64,000 nt of DNA, from contig NZ_LN851186.1 of NCBI RefSeq assembly GCF_001243895.1, forward strand, positions 2,516,162 through 2,580,161. The letters run 5' to 3'. The notes under the pieces were generated by a model that saw only the letters and a program-made list of their open reading frames with translations, was not told where the DNA came from and did no database searches. The position numbers and the translations under genes are program-made. This document shows positions 43,469 to 52,401 of this stretch, piece after piece (position 1 is the first letter of the stretch; every line of letters begins with the position of its first letter). Source of the stretch: Bacillus testis (lineage in GTDB: Bacteria; Bacillota; Bacilli; Bacillales; DSM-1321).

Positions 43469-44692
43469 ATGAAAAGAATGCCGATCAAAGCGGCGTACTT
43501 GCCGCTTATGCTCACCCTCGCCCTTGCATTCTCGCTGATGTTCAGCCCTGCTGCCTTTGCAGCCGCTGTAGACTATTCCGACAATCACACTTTTCAGAAC
43601 GAAACAGTAAAAAAATTGGTCGAAGTGCTGGATGACGACAACCAATACGATGTAGCGGAAGCCCAGAAAATGATTGACCGGGTTTCCAAAATAAATGAGA
43701 AACTGCTCTCGGAAACCCAAAAAGCCGGTATCCGCCTTATTTTGACAGACTTCCCGCTTACAGATTTGCCGGAGTGGAGCCACTTAAAAGGCGTTGTCCC
43801 CCGTGGCTGGGAAGGAACCGGTAAGACATGGGATGATGTGCCGGGAATCGGAGGAAACCCGACAGCGGCCCGGATCGGCTATAGTGATTATGGGCGCGGC
43901 CATACGACCGTCAATCTGGAACTCCATGAATTCAGCCATGCCATAGATTTTTATGCAGCAGGATTGGTGATCACCGAATTGGAAGAGTTCCTTGCCATTC
44001 ACGAGGAAGAATACGAGCCATTATTCCATGATCATACCGTATTCTACTACTTCGCATATCCTGAAGAGTATTTTGCTGAAGCAATGGCTCTTTACCACCT
44101 GAATGCCGAGACAAAAGCGAAACTATTGGAGAGGGCCCCTAAAACGTATGCATTCATCGAAACATTGCCGCAACGAATCATCAGCGTGGATCAAACAAAA
44201 CCTTCCTACACATCCTTTTCATGGGTGCCTGTAGCGGGTGCGGCGAAATATGAAGTATACAGGGACGGCCAATTACTGAAAAAGACGAATAAACCGCAAT
44301 ATACAGACACTCATGTGAAAGCCGGCATGGATTATTCATACCAGGTTAAAGCAATAGGATCCAACGGAAAGGTGTTGAATACGACGTTTTCCCGCTTTGT
44401 TTCTACTCTTGCCGAGCCCACACCTGGTGACCCAACGGGACTTGCCGTAAAGCAGGAGACAAAAACAACCGTTTCCCTAACATGGGATCAATCAGAGGGT
44501 GCCGATTATTATGAAATTCTCCGTGACGGCTCTGTCATCGGGACAGCCAAACATAACAGCTATACAGACAGCCGCCTGGAGCAGAACACAACCTATACTT
44601 ACAGTGTAAAAGCCGTCAATGAATCAGGAGCCTCCCCCGGGGACAATAAGATCACCGTGACAACCGACAAAGACAAAAAACATTCAAAATAA
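43469..44692 (+). CDS. Secreted ATLF-like (anthrax lethal factor / Pro-Pro endopeptidase family) metallopeptidase with two FN3 domains
   Basis: The protein has about 407 aa. The signal peptide MKRMPIKAAYLPLMLTLALA... is cleaved probably after AFA. The peptidase domain (about 40-235) carries zinc motif HEFSHAID and downstream Glu in YFAEAMALYHL, plus GVVPRGWEGTGKTWDDVPGIGG, a block typical of ATLF/PPEP proteins. Two fibronectin type III domains follow (from PSYTSFSWVPVAGAAKYEVYRDG and from GLAVKQETKTTVSLTWD). AGGAG lies 9 nt before the ATG at 43469; the ATG three codons earlier touches it. The sigma-54-like promoter links it to the opp regulon. Cleavage at Pro-Pro bonds is plausible from the family but not proven. 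Confidence 0.8.
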   Translation: MKRMPIKAAYLPLMLTLALAFSLMFSPAAFAAAVDYSDNHTFQNETVKKLVEVLDDDNQYDVAEAQKMIDRVSKINEKLLSETQKAGIRLILTDFPLTDLPEWSHLKGVVPRGWEGTGKTWDDVPGIGGNPTAARIGYSDYGRGHTTVNLELHEFSHAIDFYAAGLVITELEEFLAIHEEEYEPLFHDHTVFYYFAYPEEYFAEAMALYHLNAETKAKLLERAPKTYAFIETLPQRIISVDQTKPSYTSFSWVPVAGAAKYEVYRDGQLLKKTNKPQYTDTHVKAGMDYSYQVKAIGSNGKVLNTTFSRFVSTLAEPTPGDPTGLAVKQETKTTVSLTWDQSEGADYYEILRDGSVIGTAKHNSYTDSRLEQNTTYTYSVKAVNESGASPGDNKITVTTDKDKKHSK

Positions 44693-44696
44693 AGGG

Positions 44697-44780
44697 AAAC
44701 TTTAATCATTGGGGGATTCTTCATCCTCCACTGATTGTTAGTTGTCTAGCTTCATCTGCCAGTCTCGAGGTCATAAGAGC
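44697..44780. repeat. Dispersed intergenic hairpin repeat, copy 2 (partial)
   Basis: It shares with copy 1 (31762-31936) the leading hairpin (GGGGGAT/ATCCTCC), the 28-bp stretch from CACTGATTGTTAG to GCTTCATC, and GGTCATAAG. The 3' part is missing or replaced. Confidence 0.5.
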
Positions 44781-45058
44781 GGTATGCTCCCCTTCCGCCA
44801 AGCCGTTTATGTTCATCGTGACCTGAATATCAGAAGCATTAAGATTTTTTATGGCGCTCTGCTTCCCGGTCACAGAAATATTCGCAGGTTCTTTGGCCGG
44901 GAAAACAAATGAGCGTGTATAGCCATCCTCACGCCCAATCTGCCATACATGATATTCTCGAACGTTTTCAAAGCATCTGCTTCCTCTGTTCCTTCATTTC
45001 CCTCCGGTTCCGGCTCTTCTTCCGTTTCCTCCGGTACAGTTACATCTTCACTAGGCAT
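44781..45058 (-). pseudogene. Fossil of a YbbR-domain (CdaR-like) gene
   Basis: The frame from 45058 reads an acidic stretch (PSEDVTVPEETEEEPEPEGN) and KTFENI. After a frameshift it continues FVFPAKEPANI then SVTGKQSAIKNLNASDIQV and TMNINGLAEGEH, which looks like a YbbR domain. No start or remainder of the gene is present. I do not accept the 62-codon frame as a real gene. Confidence 0.45.
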
Positions 45059-45069
45059 AATAAAAGACC

Positions 45070-45107
45070 CCTAATTCGAGGCCAAATCATTCATTTAAGT
45101 CTGATCA
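45070..45107. repeat. 38-bp repeat, copy B (partner at 29391-29428)
   Basis: This is identical to copy A and lies at the 3' end of the second lipoprotein copy. Confidence 0.85.
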
Positions 45108-45508
45108 CTTACTGCCCGTAAGTATGTCAAATAGTTCCGCCGACCTTTTCTTGTCTAAGTGAATATATTCACTTCCCCCGCTTACAAGTTCACTTGCTCT
45201 TTGTTAGGGCTTATCCAAAGTTCGTACACAACCGCTTTTGCTGCTATACCAGGACTTTGAAAGATAAACCGGTAATCAGCAGGGCGTGCCATATCAACTT
45301 TCGTATGTTCCCATTCGCTATCGTACAATATGTCTTTCACTTTTTGAACTTTTTTCTTATCAGTAACCTTTTTGAAATCTTCGTATTCATCGCCCATAAG
45401 CTTTTGAACTTTTATAAATTGTTCTTCATTTTCTACTGAGTTTAAACAGCCTGCCACCAAAACAAACATAATCCCCATAAAAGGAATTAAATATAGGACT
45501 CGTTTCAA
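45105..45508 (-). pseudogene. Lipoprotein gene copy B, frameshift
   Basis: A TTG start at 45508 with GGAGG upstream leads into a lipoprotein signal (LKRVLYLIPFMGIMFVLVAGC). The frame stops at 45182 after ISPNKEQVNL. Comparison with copy A shows one base missing near 45187 (GTGAACTT against GTGGAACTT); with it restored, translation continues through SGGSEYIHLDKKRSAELFDI to a TGA at 45105. The truncated 108-residue product could still be made. Function unknown. Confidence 0.75.
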
Positions 45509-45595
45509 GATGTCGCCTCCTTTTATAATTAAGATTTTTCCTTTTTATTACATTCTACATTAGAAACTAATCCTTTTTTTGAAAACAACAAAGAA

Positions 45596-45651
45596 CCCCT
45601 CCAAGTTTCATTCTTCACACATGATGGTTTTGAATGTCTACTTGGACGGGG
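45596..45651 (-). terminator. Terminator of the Wadjet operon
   Basis: CCCCTCCAAGT (45596-45606) and ACTTGGACGGGG (45640-45651) pair over 11 bp with one bulge; on the minus strand a T-rich tail follows. It lies 10 nt behind the jetC stop. Confidence 0.6.
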
Positions 45652-45661
45652 CTTGCTAATC

Positions 45662-48600
45662 TTATTTTCTCTTCAATTTCATAATTCCGCTCTCAGGGAT
45701 TTCCGGCCGGTGATAGATGATGATTGCTTTACTGAAACGGTTCATATAATCTGTATCATGCGATTTCGGCGTCAGTACGATCATCTTTCTTCCTAGCTCT
45801 TGGACATAGAGGTCAAAGACCTTCACCTTCCTGCCTTCATCCAATGCACTATCGAATTCATCCAACACGATAAAACTTGGATTCGTTTGGATGGTCTGCA
45901 GAAGCGCAAGCGCATAGAGAAGGGACACCAGAGACTTTTCGCCGCCGGAAAGACCGACACCGTGCTTGCCGCCCCTGGCTTTGACGCTAACATCTTCCAT
46001 CGCCATCTTATGCCCGAATTTCTTCGCGCGCAAATAGAGATAATAGTGCATGGTCCCTCTCTTGCCTTCATGCAGGTCCCATTCAAGCTCCCCATCGAAA
46101 CCGAATTGATCCATATAGGTGACAAAGTGTTTGTTGATCAATAAGACTTTTCCTTGGATGCTCGTATCCAAGTCATCGCGGAGATGCTCCATTCGTTCAC
46201 TATGCCTGCTTAATAGAATTTCCGATTCCTTAACCTCTTTACTTGTCAGGTCATACTCTTCTTTCATTTTCTCGTAATTTTCCGGAGCATAGGGATCAAT
46301 GTCTTTTTCATGCAGGGCATTGATGAATGTTGTTTTACCGATTTCCCGGTTATGGATGGCCTCGGGTTTAGACCATTTCTCCCACTCTTTCATCTGCTCT
46401 TCTTTTACTTTGTTAGGAGCCGTTTTTTCGAGTGCCAGGAGTTCTTCGTTATACTGGAAGTAGGAATTTTGTTCCGTTTCTTGTTCTTTCTTGAGATTTT
46501 CCTGTTCTTTCTTAAACCCTTCAATGATACGCAATAGGTCTTCTAGGTCTGAGTTGATTCTTTTCACTTGTTTTTCCACGGAATGATAGCTGTCATTTGT
46601 CGCATCGTATTCAGAAGTTCTGGCATCTTCTATCCTTTTTTGCTCTTTGATTAGCTGGGATAGGGAATCCATTTTCGTTTGTAGTTCTTCCAATTGTTTG
46701 ACCTTTTCTTTGACACTGGCAAATTTCAACCATACCTGCTTATACGATTGGTAAAGTTCGATTTTTGCCTTTGCTGCAGAAAGCTTGGCAGCCAATTCCT
46801 TTAATTCCTCATTCAAACTCTGTTTGGATTCAACCTTTTCAATGATCTGTTGGCCTAGTTCTTTCAGCCGCTTTCTTCGCAGAATCCGATGCTTTTCTTC
46901 CGCTCGAAATGCTTCCGCTTCCTTTACATCACTGGTGATATTTCGAAGAGAGCGCACTCGATTTTCATTCATCTCTAAAGATTGTTCAACAGCTTCCTTC
47001 TGTTTCCGTAGGTTGCCGATGATTTCTTCCAGCTCTTCCAAACGATTATTGAGCGCCTGCTCGGATAAGATATAACGATTATGCTCCTGCGGTCCCCGGA
47101 CTCCTTTTTCATCCACTATATACTTGTTTTGCAGACGAACCAGCTGGTGATCGATAAAAAAGGAACGCACCCACCATAGCGCTTTGATGGCAAATGGCTC
47201 GATCTCTTCCGGCAAATCATCGCGGACAGCGAGGCGTTGTTCAGGCAGCCTTCTCCTATATCCTTCCGGGATGACGGAAGGAAGCGGGACATAATACAAA
47301 TCATTGGGCGGATTAAAATCCCGGCCATCTACGAACATCGTATACTTCATGCTATTATATGCTTCCTCATCTGCCAAATTGGCCCGTTGATCCAATTTGA
47401 TCAACTCGCGAAGAGCAAACGCCCGCATTCCCTTTTTCTTGAAATAGTCTTTCGCTTCTTTTTGCCTTGGACTGTAAACTTCATTTTGCAGCAACTCTTT
47501 TTGCTCGGCTTCCCGATCCGATAGTTGGCTCTTCAATTCCTTTAAAAGGTCTTTTTCATCCGATATGGATTGGTCGAGCTGCTTAATTTGGGCATCAACA
47601 TGATAGCTGCTCTGGTAAAGGGACAATAATTGGTTGACATGCTTTTCTTTGTCATTGTCCTTGCTGTCTTCATATTCAAGCTTCATTTTTTCTTCCTTCG
47701 CTTCTTGAATGGCAGACTCGTTTGTTTCCATAAGCTCTTCTTGTTTCATGATGTCAGGGCGCAATCTTTCCGTTTCTTCCTCTTGCTCCTTAAGCACATG
47801 ATCCACCGTTTCTTCATTGGGGATTTGGCTGACTTCCTTGCGTACAGCCTCAAGCTCTTGTTCAAGTTCCTGAAAGGCTGTTTTCACTTCAGTATATTCT
47901 TTTTTGGCAATGCCAAGATCCTTTTGAATGTTGTATAATTCCTCTTGCAGCAATGTACGCTTCTGGTCTAAACCTTCAAGCTGGCTACGGAGCTTCTCTT
48001 TACTGCCCTCGATCGATGCCATTTGTTCCATCGCTTCGTCGTGCCTTTCCCCGATCCGTTCTTGTTGGTCCGTAAGCCGTTCCATCTCTTCCTGCCCCAA
48101 TTGGATCAGCACGGATAGAGCATGGTAATACTGCACAAACCCTTCTTTCAAACGTTTTTGATGATCAAGGAAACGGTCAAGCTTAGTCTTTTGAATCGAT
48201 AACTTCATTTTCCGCTGGCTCTGTTGCAGCTTTGCTTCTTCAAGGGCTTCTTCCGCTTCCCGCACCAGCTCCTTGCTTTCTTCCCAGTTCTTCTGGATTT
48301 TGTCGATTCCATGCATCTCACTGAAAATCCGGAAACGCTCTTCCGGAGCCATTTCGGAAAACTGGTTCACTTCATTCTGATACCAAATCAAGTAATAATA
48401 ATCCGGATCGATATGGTATTTCTGCTGCAAGAGCCGTTTATAGGCCGGAAAATTATTCGCTCTGTCCCCTGATTTGTACGTGGTGACCGTATCCCACCGG
48501 TCGGGTTCATCGCCTTCCTTGATCTGGTATTCGCGGGCAATAATTTGCTGCGCCGCCTGTTCCATATGAAGTTCGAACTGGACATAGGCCGGAGCATCCA

Positions 48601-48856
48601 CCTTGATTTCGCCGGCGTTTTTAAAGAGAAAAGAAATCGATGCTTTCCAGACCTGGTCGTCTTCCAGATTGGCTGAACGCAAGCCGGACAAGTTCACCTT
48701 GCTGGAATAGAGGACAGCTCCCATACAAAAGGAAAGAGTCGATTTCCCCACGCCATTTGGGCCGAAGATGCCCACATGTTCACCTTCGCCGGATAAGTCG
48801 ATCGACGTCGGACGGAAATCGCGGATGCCGGCAATATTAAGTCTCCATGGAATCAT
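45662..48856 (-). CDS. jetC: Wadjet protein JetC (SMC/MukB-like ATPase)
   Basis: This 1064-aa SMC-type ATPase should load on DNA and extrude loops. Walker A GPNGVGKST is at residues 32-40, the signature LSGGEKSLVSLLYALALLQ near 970 and Walker B FIVLDEFDSALDEGRK near 995; between them lie two long coiled coils (about 190-450 and 610-940) and a globular hinge-like middle (VDGRDFNPPNDLYYVPLP). The ATG overlaps the jetB stop by 20 nt and has GGAGGGGAG upstream. It completes a four-gene Wadjet operon that in known members cleaves closed circular plasmid DNA. A decayed fragment of a similar gene lies at 29270-29385. Confidence 0.92.
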   Translation of the reverse strand: MIPWRLNIAGIRDFRPTSIDLSGEGEHVGIFGPNGVGKSTLSFCMGAVLYSSKVNLSGLRSANLEDDQVWKASISFLFKNAGEIKVDAPAYVQFELHMEQAAQQIIAREYQIKEGDEPDRWDTVTTYKSGDRANNFPAYKRLLQQKYHIDPDYYYLIWYQNEVNQFSEMAPEERFRIFSEMHGIDKIQKNWEESKELVREAEEALEEAKLQQSQRKMKLSIQKTKLDRFLDHQKRLKEGFVQYYHALSVLIQLGQEEMERLTDQQERIGERHDEAMEQMASIEGSKEKLRSQLEGLDQKRTLLQEELYNIQKDLGIAKKEYTEVKTAFQELEQELEAVRKEVSQIPNEETVDHVLKEQEEETERLRPDIMKQEELMETNESAIQEAKEEKMKLEYEDSKDNDKEKHVNQLLSLYQSSYHVDAQIKQLDQSISDEKDLLKELKSQLSDREAEQKELLQNEVYSPRQKEAKDYFKKKGMRAFALRELIKLDQRANLADEEAYNSMKYTMFVDGRDFNPPNDLYYVPLPSVIPEGYRRRLPEQRLAVRDDLPEEIEPFAIKALWWVRSFFIDHQLVRLQNKYIVDEKGVRGPQEHNRYILSEQALNNRLEELEEIIGNLRKQKEAVEQSLEMNENRVRSLRNITSDVKEAEAFRAEEKHRILRRKRLKELGQQIIEKVESKQSLNEELKELAAKLSAAKAKIELYQSYKQVWLKFASVKEKVKQLEELQTKMDSLSQLIKEQKRIEDARTSEYDATNDSYHSVEKQVKRINSDLEDLLRIIEGFKKEQENLKKEQETEQNSYFQYNEELLALEKTAPNKVKEEQMKEWEKWSKPEAIHNREIGKTTFINALHEKDIDPYAPENYEKMKEEYDLTSKEVKESEILLSRHSERMEHLRDDLDTSIQGKVLLINKHFVTYMDQFGFDGELEWDLHEGKRGTMHYYLYLRAKKFGHKMAMEDVSVKARGGKHGVGLSGGEKSLVSLLYALALLQTIQTNPSFIVLDEFDSALDEGRKVKVFDLYVQELGRKMIVLTPKSHDTDYMNRFSKAIIIYHRPEIPESGIMKLKRK

Positions 48857-49532
48857 CGTCTAATCTCCCCTCCAGGTTATAACGCTTATAGAATTTGAGG
48901 ACATCGTCCATATTCAATTGCGTGGACTGGCTGAATTCAGTGAATCGGCGCAGGAAGGAATCGGAAAACATATGCTTGCCGATCGCCGTCAATTGATAGG
49001 CTTCTTCCGTCAACGCCGCATCGTACAATTCGATGGCGCCGATCTTCAACAGCACATCCAGATGATTATGCACTTTGCGGTTGGCCTGGAATGTTTCGTG
49101 GCCGAAAGCTTCCAACAGCTTTTCGAACAATGTGAAAGGATGCTGCATCACTTCCTGTTCGTAGAAGATATACATAAGAATGGCCATTGCTTCCTTCGAC
49201 AGGACACCTCTTGCTTGCCTTGCATTGACCCTCATCAACACAACCACCTGGTCTCTCTGCTCGTCATAAATACATTGAAAATAACGGCTGATCGCTTGAT
49301 TCACGCGGAAAAGGAAAGACAGAAAAGCCTTGTCATCATGCTCGATGCCCAGTTGCTTCTCCACTTCTTTTCTCGGCAAGCCGAAATTATCGCGGCGGAC
49401 ACGGGCTGAAGACGAAAAAAGGATATTCATAAATGTCAGTTCTTCTTGTTTGCTTAACACACTCGGCAATAATGCCAAAGAAGCGAGCGGATTAACGTTT
49501 TGGCTGTCTTGATCGTATTGATTTTCTTCCAT
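48837..49532 (-). CDS. jetB: Wadjet protein JetB (MukE-like, DUF6063-type)
   Basis: This 231-aa protein is rich in winged-helix-like segments (LSKEAMAILMYIFYEQEVMQ, NHLDVLLKIGAIELYDAALTEEAYQLTAIGKHM), as expected for the KITE/MukE-like subunit that bridges JetA and JetC. The frame is open from 49643, but GGAGGGTGA stands before the ATG at 49532 (MEENQYDQDS), inside the 3' end of jetA (41-nt overlap). Identification rests mainly on position in the operon and my memory of the DUF6063 family. Confidence 0.8.
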   Translation of the reverse strand: MEENQYDQDSQNVNPLASLALLPSVLSKQEELTFMNILFSSSARVRRDNFGLPRKEVEKQLGIEHDDKAFLSFLFRVNQAISRYFQCIYDEQRDQVVVLMRVNARQARGVLSKEAMAILMYIFYEQEVMQHPFTLFEKLLEAFGHETFQANRKVHNHLDVLLKIGAIELYDAALTEEAYQLTAIGKHMFSDSFLRRFTEFSQSTQLNMDDVLKFYKRYNLEGRLDDDSMET

Positions 49533-50910
49533 GGCGATCACCCTCCATCCATTCCCAGTCTGTGTCTTTTTTCTCTGTTGCTGCCTTTCGCTCTTTCTCT
49601 TCCCCGAACTCGGCTCTTTCATTGGAAACCAAGGCCGATACACCGAGCAGTGATTGGATCACGTCTCCCCACTGCCCGTCCCCGATTTCGAACAGCATCT
49701 CATCCAACTGCGAATCGTTCACCTGATGCAGATAGGACTCGATATGATCCGTTGGAATCTGTTCTTTCGTTAATTGCCAATGGCTTTCTTCCATCAATGC
49801 CGCGATCTCTTCATCGCTTAATTCATCCGGTTCCTCGTATGCGACATCCTCCACTTCTTCGATGGCAGCCGTTGCCGGTTCATAATGTTCGATATAATCG
49901 ATTCCCTCCGCTATATCCGCAGATGTCAATGGCGCCGCGAACTTCACAGGCATCCAGAGGCCGTCCATCGCTTCATCCTCGTACTGGTCCTGCTCCATGA
50001 AACTCAGGACCTGCAAGGCATCGGGATCATCGTCATAGTGATTGTTATAGCTTTTGATAATATAACTGCGCACCAGTTCGGGACGGATCATTCTGCTTTG
50101 TTCGGTCTGCTGCAGATTGGTGAACTTGATGATTTTATTGATGGTGCCTAGACTGATCTTGACGCCTTCGGACATGGTCAAGACACCCCGCTGGATCACA
50201 TTGGCCAAAAGCAGGCTGTCTTCGAACGTTTCAAAAGCTTCGATCCGCTCTTTCATTTTCCCTTCCAGGTCTTCCATCAATGTATTAATCAGCTGCACTT
50301 GTTCCAAGGCATGGCGATTGGAGAGAAACTCCAGCTCCCTTTCCTTCAACAGCCCGACCGCTTCCTCCACATTACGGATCATGCTCGCCAGCATATTGCC
50401 TCCGGAAATCCCTTTATCATCATACGCTTCACTCAACTCTGCATCCCGTCTCGCCTGGAACAACGACCGGGTAATATCATCATGGAGATGGTAGGCGAGC
50501 GAATCGTTCGCCAAACGGATCAACAAATCCAAGAGCCGCTTGCCGAGAGAGCGCATGCGGATATTCGAAGGCGTCTTCATGAGCCAATTATACTTCACAA
50601 GAATGAAGACAAGCCGTTTGACATCATCAAGCGTCATATCCTCGTCTTCCCCATATACATTGCGGTATCGGTAATACAGCGACTTCTCATTCTCCAATTC
50701 GCCCTTCGACAATCCCAGCGCTTCTTCTTGGAGGATATGGAGCAGCCGAAGCACCTTCAACAGCTTAATCGGTGAACGGTAGTAATCCTCGTCGCTCAAA
50801 TCCTTGAGGACACCCGCCAGCTTCACAATATCGCGCATTGCTTCATGAAGCTCGCTCGAAGACGTGCTCTCTTTAAAGATCGAAATTAGTGTTGAATCCA
50901 CTTCCGCCAT
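49492..50910 (-). CDS. jetA: Wadjet protein JetA (MukF-like kleisin)
   Basis: This 472-aa protein has an N-terminal winged-helix-like part (RLVFILVKYNWLMKTPSNIRMRSLGKRLLDLL), a helical middle (RNVEEAVGLLKERELEFLSNRHALEQVQLI), an acidic linker (EEVEDVAYEEPDELSDEEIA) and a C-terminal domain. This is a kleisin/MukF layout; I recall such proteins as DUF5716 in Wadjet type III, but cannot confirm the type. The start overlaps the end of jetD (25 nt) with GGGAGCGGATGA upstream. The overlap with jetB suggests translational coupling and fixed stoichiometry. Confidence 0.85.
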   Translation of the reverse strand: MAEVDSTLISIFKESTSSSELHEAMRDIVKLAGVLKDLSDEDYYRSPIKLLKVLRLLHILQEEALGLSKGELENEKSLYYRYRNVYGEDEDMTLDDVKRLVFILVKYNWLMKTPSNIRMRSLGKRLLDLLIRLANDSLAYHLHDDITRSLFQARRDAELSEAYDDKGISGGNMLASMIRNVEEAVGLLKERELEFLSNRHALEQVQLINTLMEDLEGKMKERIEAFETFEDSLLLANVIQRGVLTMSEGVKISLGTINKIIKFTNLQQTEQSRMIRPELVRSYIIKSYNNHYDDDPDALQVLSFMEQDQYEDEAMDGLWMPVKFAAPLTSADIAEGIDYIEHYEPATAAIEEVEDVAYEEPDELSDEEIAALMEESHWQLTKEQIPTDHIESYLHQVNDSQLDEMLFEIGDGQWGDVIQSLLGVSALVSNERAEFGEEKERKAATEKKDTDWEWMEGDRHGRKSIRSRQPKR

Positions 50911-52202
50911 TCATCCGCTCCCCCCAACTCTTCTTCTTGTTCGCTCTGCCGCAGCCGGATGCATGCCTGCACGGTTTCTCTATACGTATCGAAATCCGTT
51001 ACGACCCGGTCCTTGCCCGGGACAATCCATTTCCAGACTGGCGCGTGTTCTGTCTGCTTGATCGTCTCGTAAATGCTTCTGGCGATTTGAATACCGGCTT
51101 CATCGTAATCGGTCCACACCAGCACGGTTTGAATCGAAGAGCATTTGGCCAGCTCGCCGATCAATCGTTTAACAGCACTCCGCAACTGGCCATCCACAGC
51201 GATCATGAGACTATTCGTTTCTTTCAGAAAATCCTTTTCCGACGTGAATCTGGTCAGGATTCCTCTGTTCTCCACTAGCCACAGATGGGTTGCATCCGTC
51301 CGGAATGTATCGACAAACACCTCTTGGTCCGTCACCGAGTGAGTACAACCATGCCTGAAGGAACTCATCGACCCTTGAATGCTTCCGCTGAAGGAAATAT
51401 GGGCGATGCTCCCAAAACTTTGCAAGCCGGCCACCGATACGGGCGGAAAGCCGCGCTCTTCAAGAACCTGCAGGAAATCATGCTTATAGGGATCGAACTG
51501 TTTAGAACCGCCGATCATTCCGTAATATCTGGCACCGATCTCCTTCCAATCGAATAATTCCTGCGTTTTCATCATGTGCAAGTAAGCCACGATGAAATGA
51601 AGGAACTGCATCTGTTTATGCCAACGCCATCGATAGAAGCTGTCTTCCTTCTTTACGGAATCCCCTTTCAAGTACGCCAGCAACTCTTCAAATAGCTCAT
51701 CAAGCATCGTGATATACTCGGAGCGGCCAGGTATCGTTCTTGTATAAGGGATGCTGCCCAACTCGCTATACCGCTGCTCGATTCCCAGGATTTCAGCATC
51801 CCGGCCGGCTTTTTGTTCATTCTTTTGCTGCTGTATATATCTAAAAAGCGGCAATCCCATCACATACGTTTGGGATTTGATGCTTTTTTCATCGCTTTCA
51901 AAATCAAGCAGCTTCATGACCAATCCCTGTTGAAGATAAAAGTCTCCCTGCTCGGAAGGCAAGTGCTTCTTGACACCCGGTCCTGTAAATACCTTGCTCA
52001 ACTGTCGGCACGCTTCACTTTCTCCCGTACTCATGGTCTGAACCAACAACAAGCGTGTCCTTTTTCTCCGTTTCGCCGTCCTCTTCACGATCGGCACTTC
52101 CCAAAGGCCTTCCCGCCATTCCGATAATTGATATTCATCAATCTCTTCATTGGCCCTTAAGAAATTCGCTTCAATATAGTTTCTATAATCCTGGTCCAAC
52201 AT
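50886..52202 (-). CDS. jetD: Wadjet protein JetD (Toprim nuclease, DUF2220-type)
   Basis: The nuclease subunit has about 438 aa. The C-terminal Toprim domain shows the catalytic Glu in HLWLVENRGILTRF (about residue 310) and the acidic pair in VWTDYDEAGIQIA (about 367-372); the N-terminal half has the arm region (GTINEYQLSEWR-like start, SYVMGLPLFRYIQQQ). The ATG at 52202 (MLDQDYRNYIEA) has GGGAG upstream; an earlier TTG is less likely. It is the first gene of the operon, whereas most described Wadjets put jetD last. A degenerate copy of its 5' end and leader lies at 52883-53058. Confidence 0.88.
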   Translation of the reverse strand: MLDQDYRNYIEANFLRANEEIDEYQLSEWREGLWEVPIVKRTAKRRKRTRLLLVQTMSTGESEACRQLSKVFTGPGVKKHLPSEQGDFYLQQGLVMKLLDFESDEKSIKSQTYVMGLPLFRYIQQQKNEQKAGRDAEILGIEQRYSELGSIPYTRTIPGRSEYITMLDELFEELLAYLKGDSVKKEDSFYRWRWHKQMQFLHFIVAYLHMMKTQELFDWKEIGARYYGMIGGSKQFDPYKHDFLQVLEERGFPPVSVAGLQSFGSIAHISFSGSIQGSMSSFRHGCTHSVTDQEVFVDTFRTDATHLWLVENRGILTRFTSEKDFLKETNSLMIAVDGQLRSAVKRLIGELAKCSSIQTVLVWTDYDEAGIQIARSIYETIKQTEHAPVWKWIVPGKDRVVTDFDTYRETVQACIRLRQSEQEEELGGADEWRKWIQH

Positions 52203-52292
52203 ATATGGCCCACTCCCGTCCAAGCTGTCTATACTTCCGATTATACATGAAGGGTAAGGGGATTATCATGGAATACTGTTTTTCATTATATG

Positions 52293-52320
52293 AAAAAAAC
52301 ACCATCTTGGAGGATGGTGC
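52293..52320 (-). terminator. Terminator of the 130-aa gene
   Basis: CACCATC (52300-52306) and GATGGTG (52313-52319) arms are followed on the minus strand by TTTTTTT. The hairpin is nearly identical to the one at 53061-53082. Confidence 0.8.
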
Positions 52321-52401
52321 CGTAGTATGTTTCGTATTTCCTTTAAATTGCCTTTTTGCTTACAGTTATGATTATCGTTTAACTAGTTTATCCTTCCGTC
52401 G

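Noticed and set aside
44870..45058. 62-codon acidic ORF as a real gene
   Set aside because: The YbbR-like similarity continues in another frame, so this is a broken piece.
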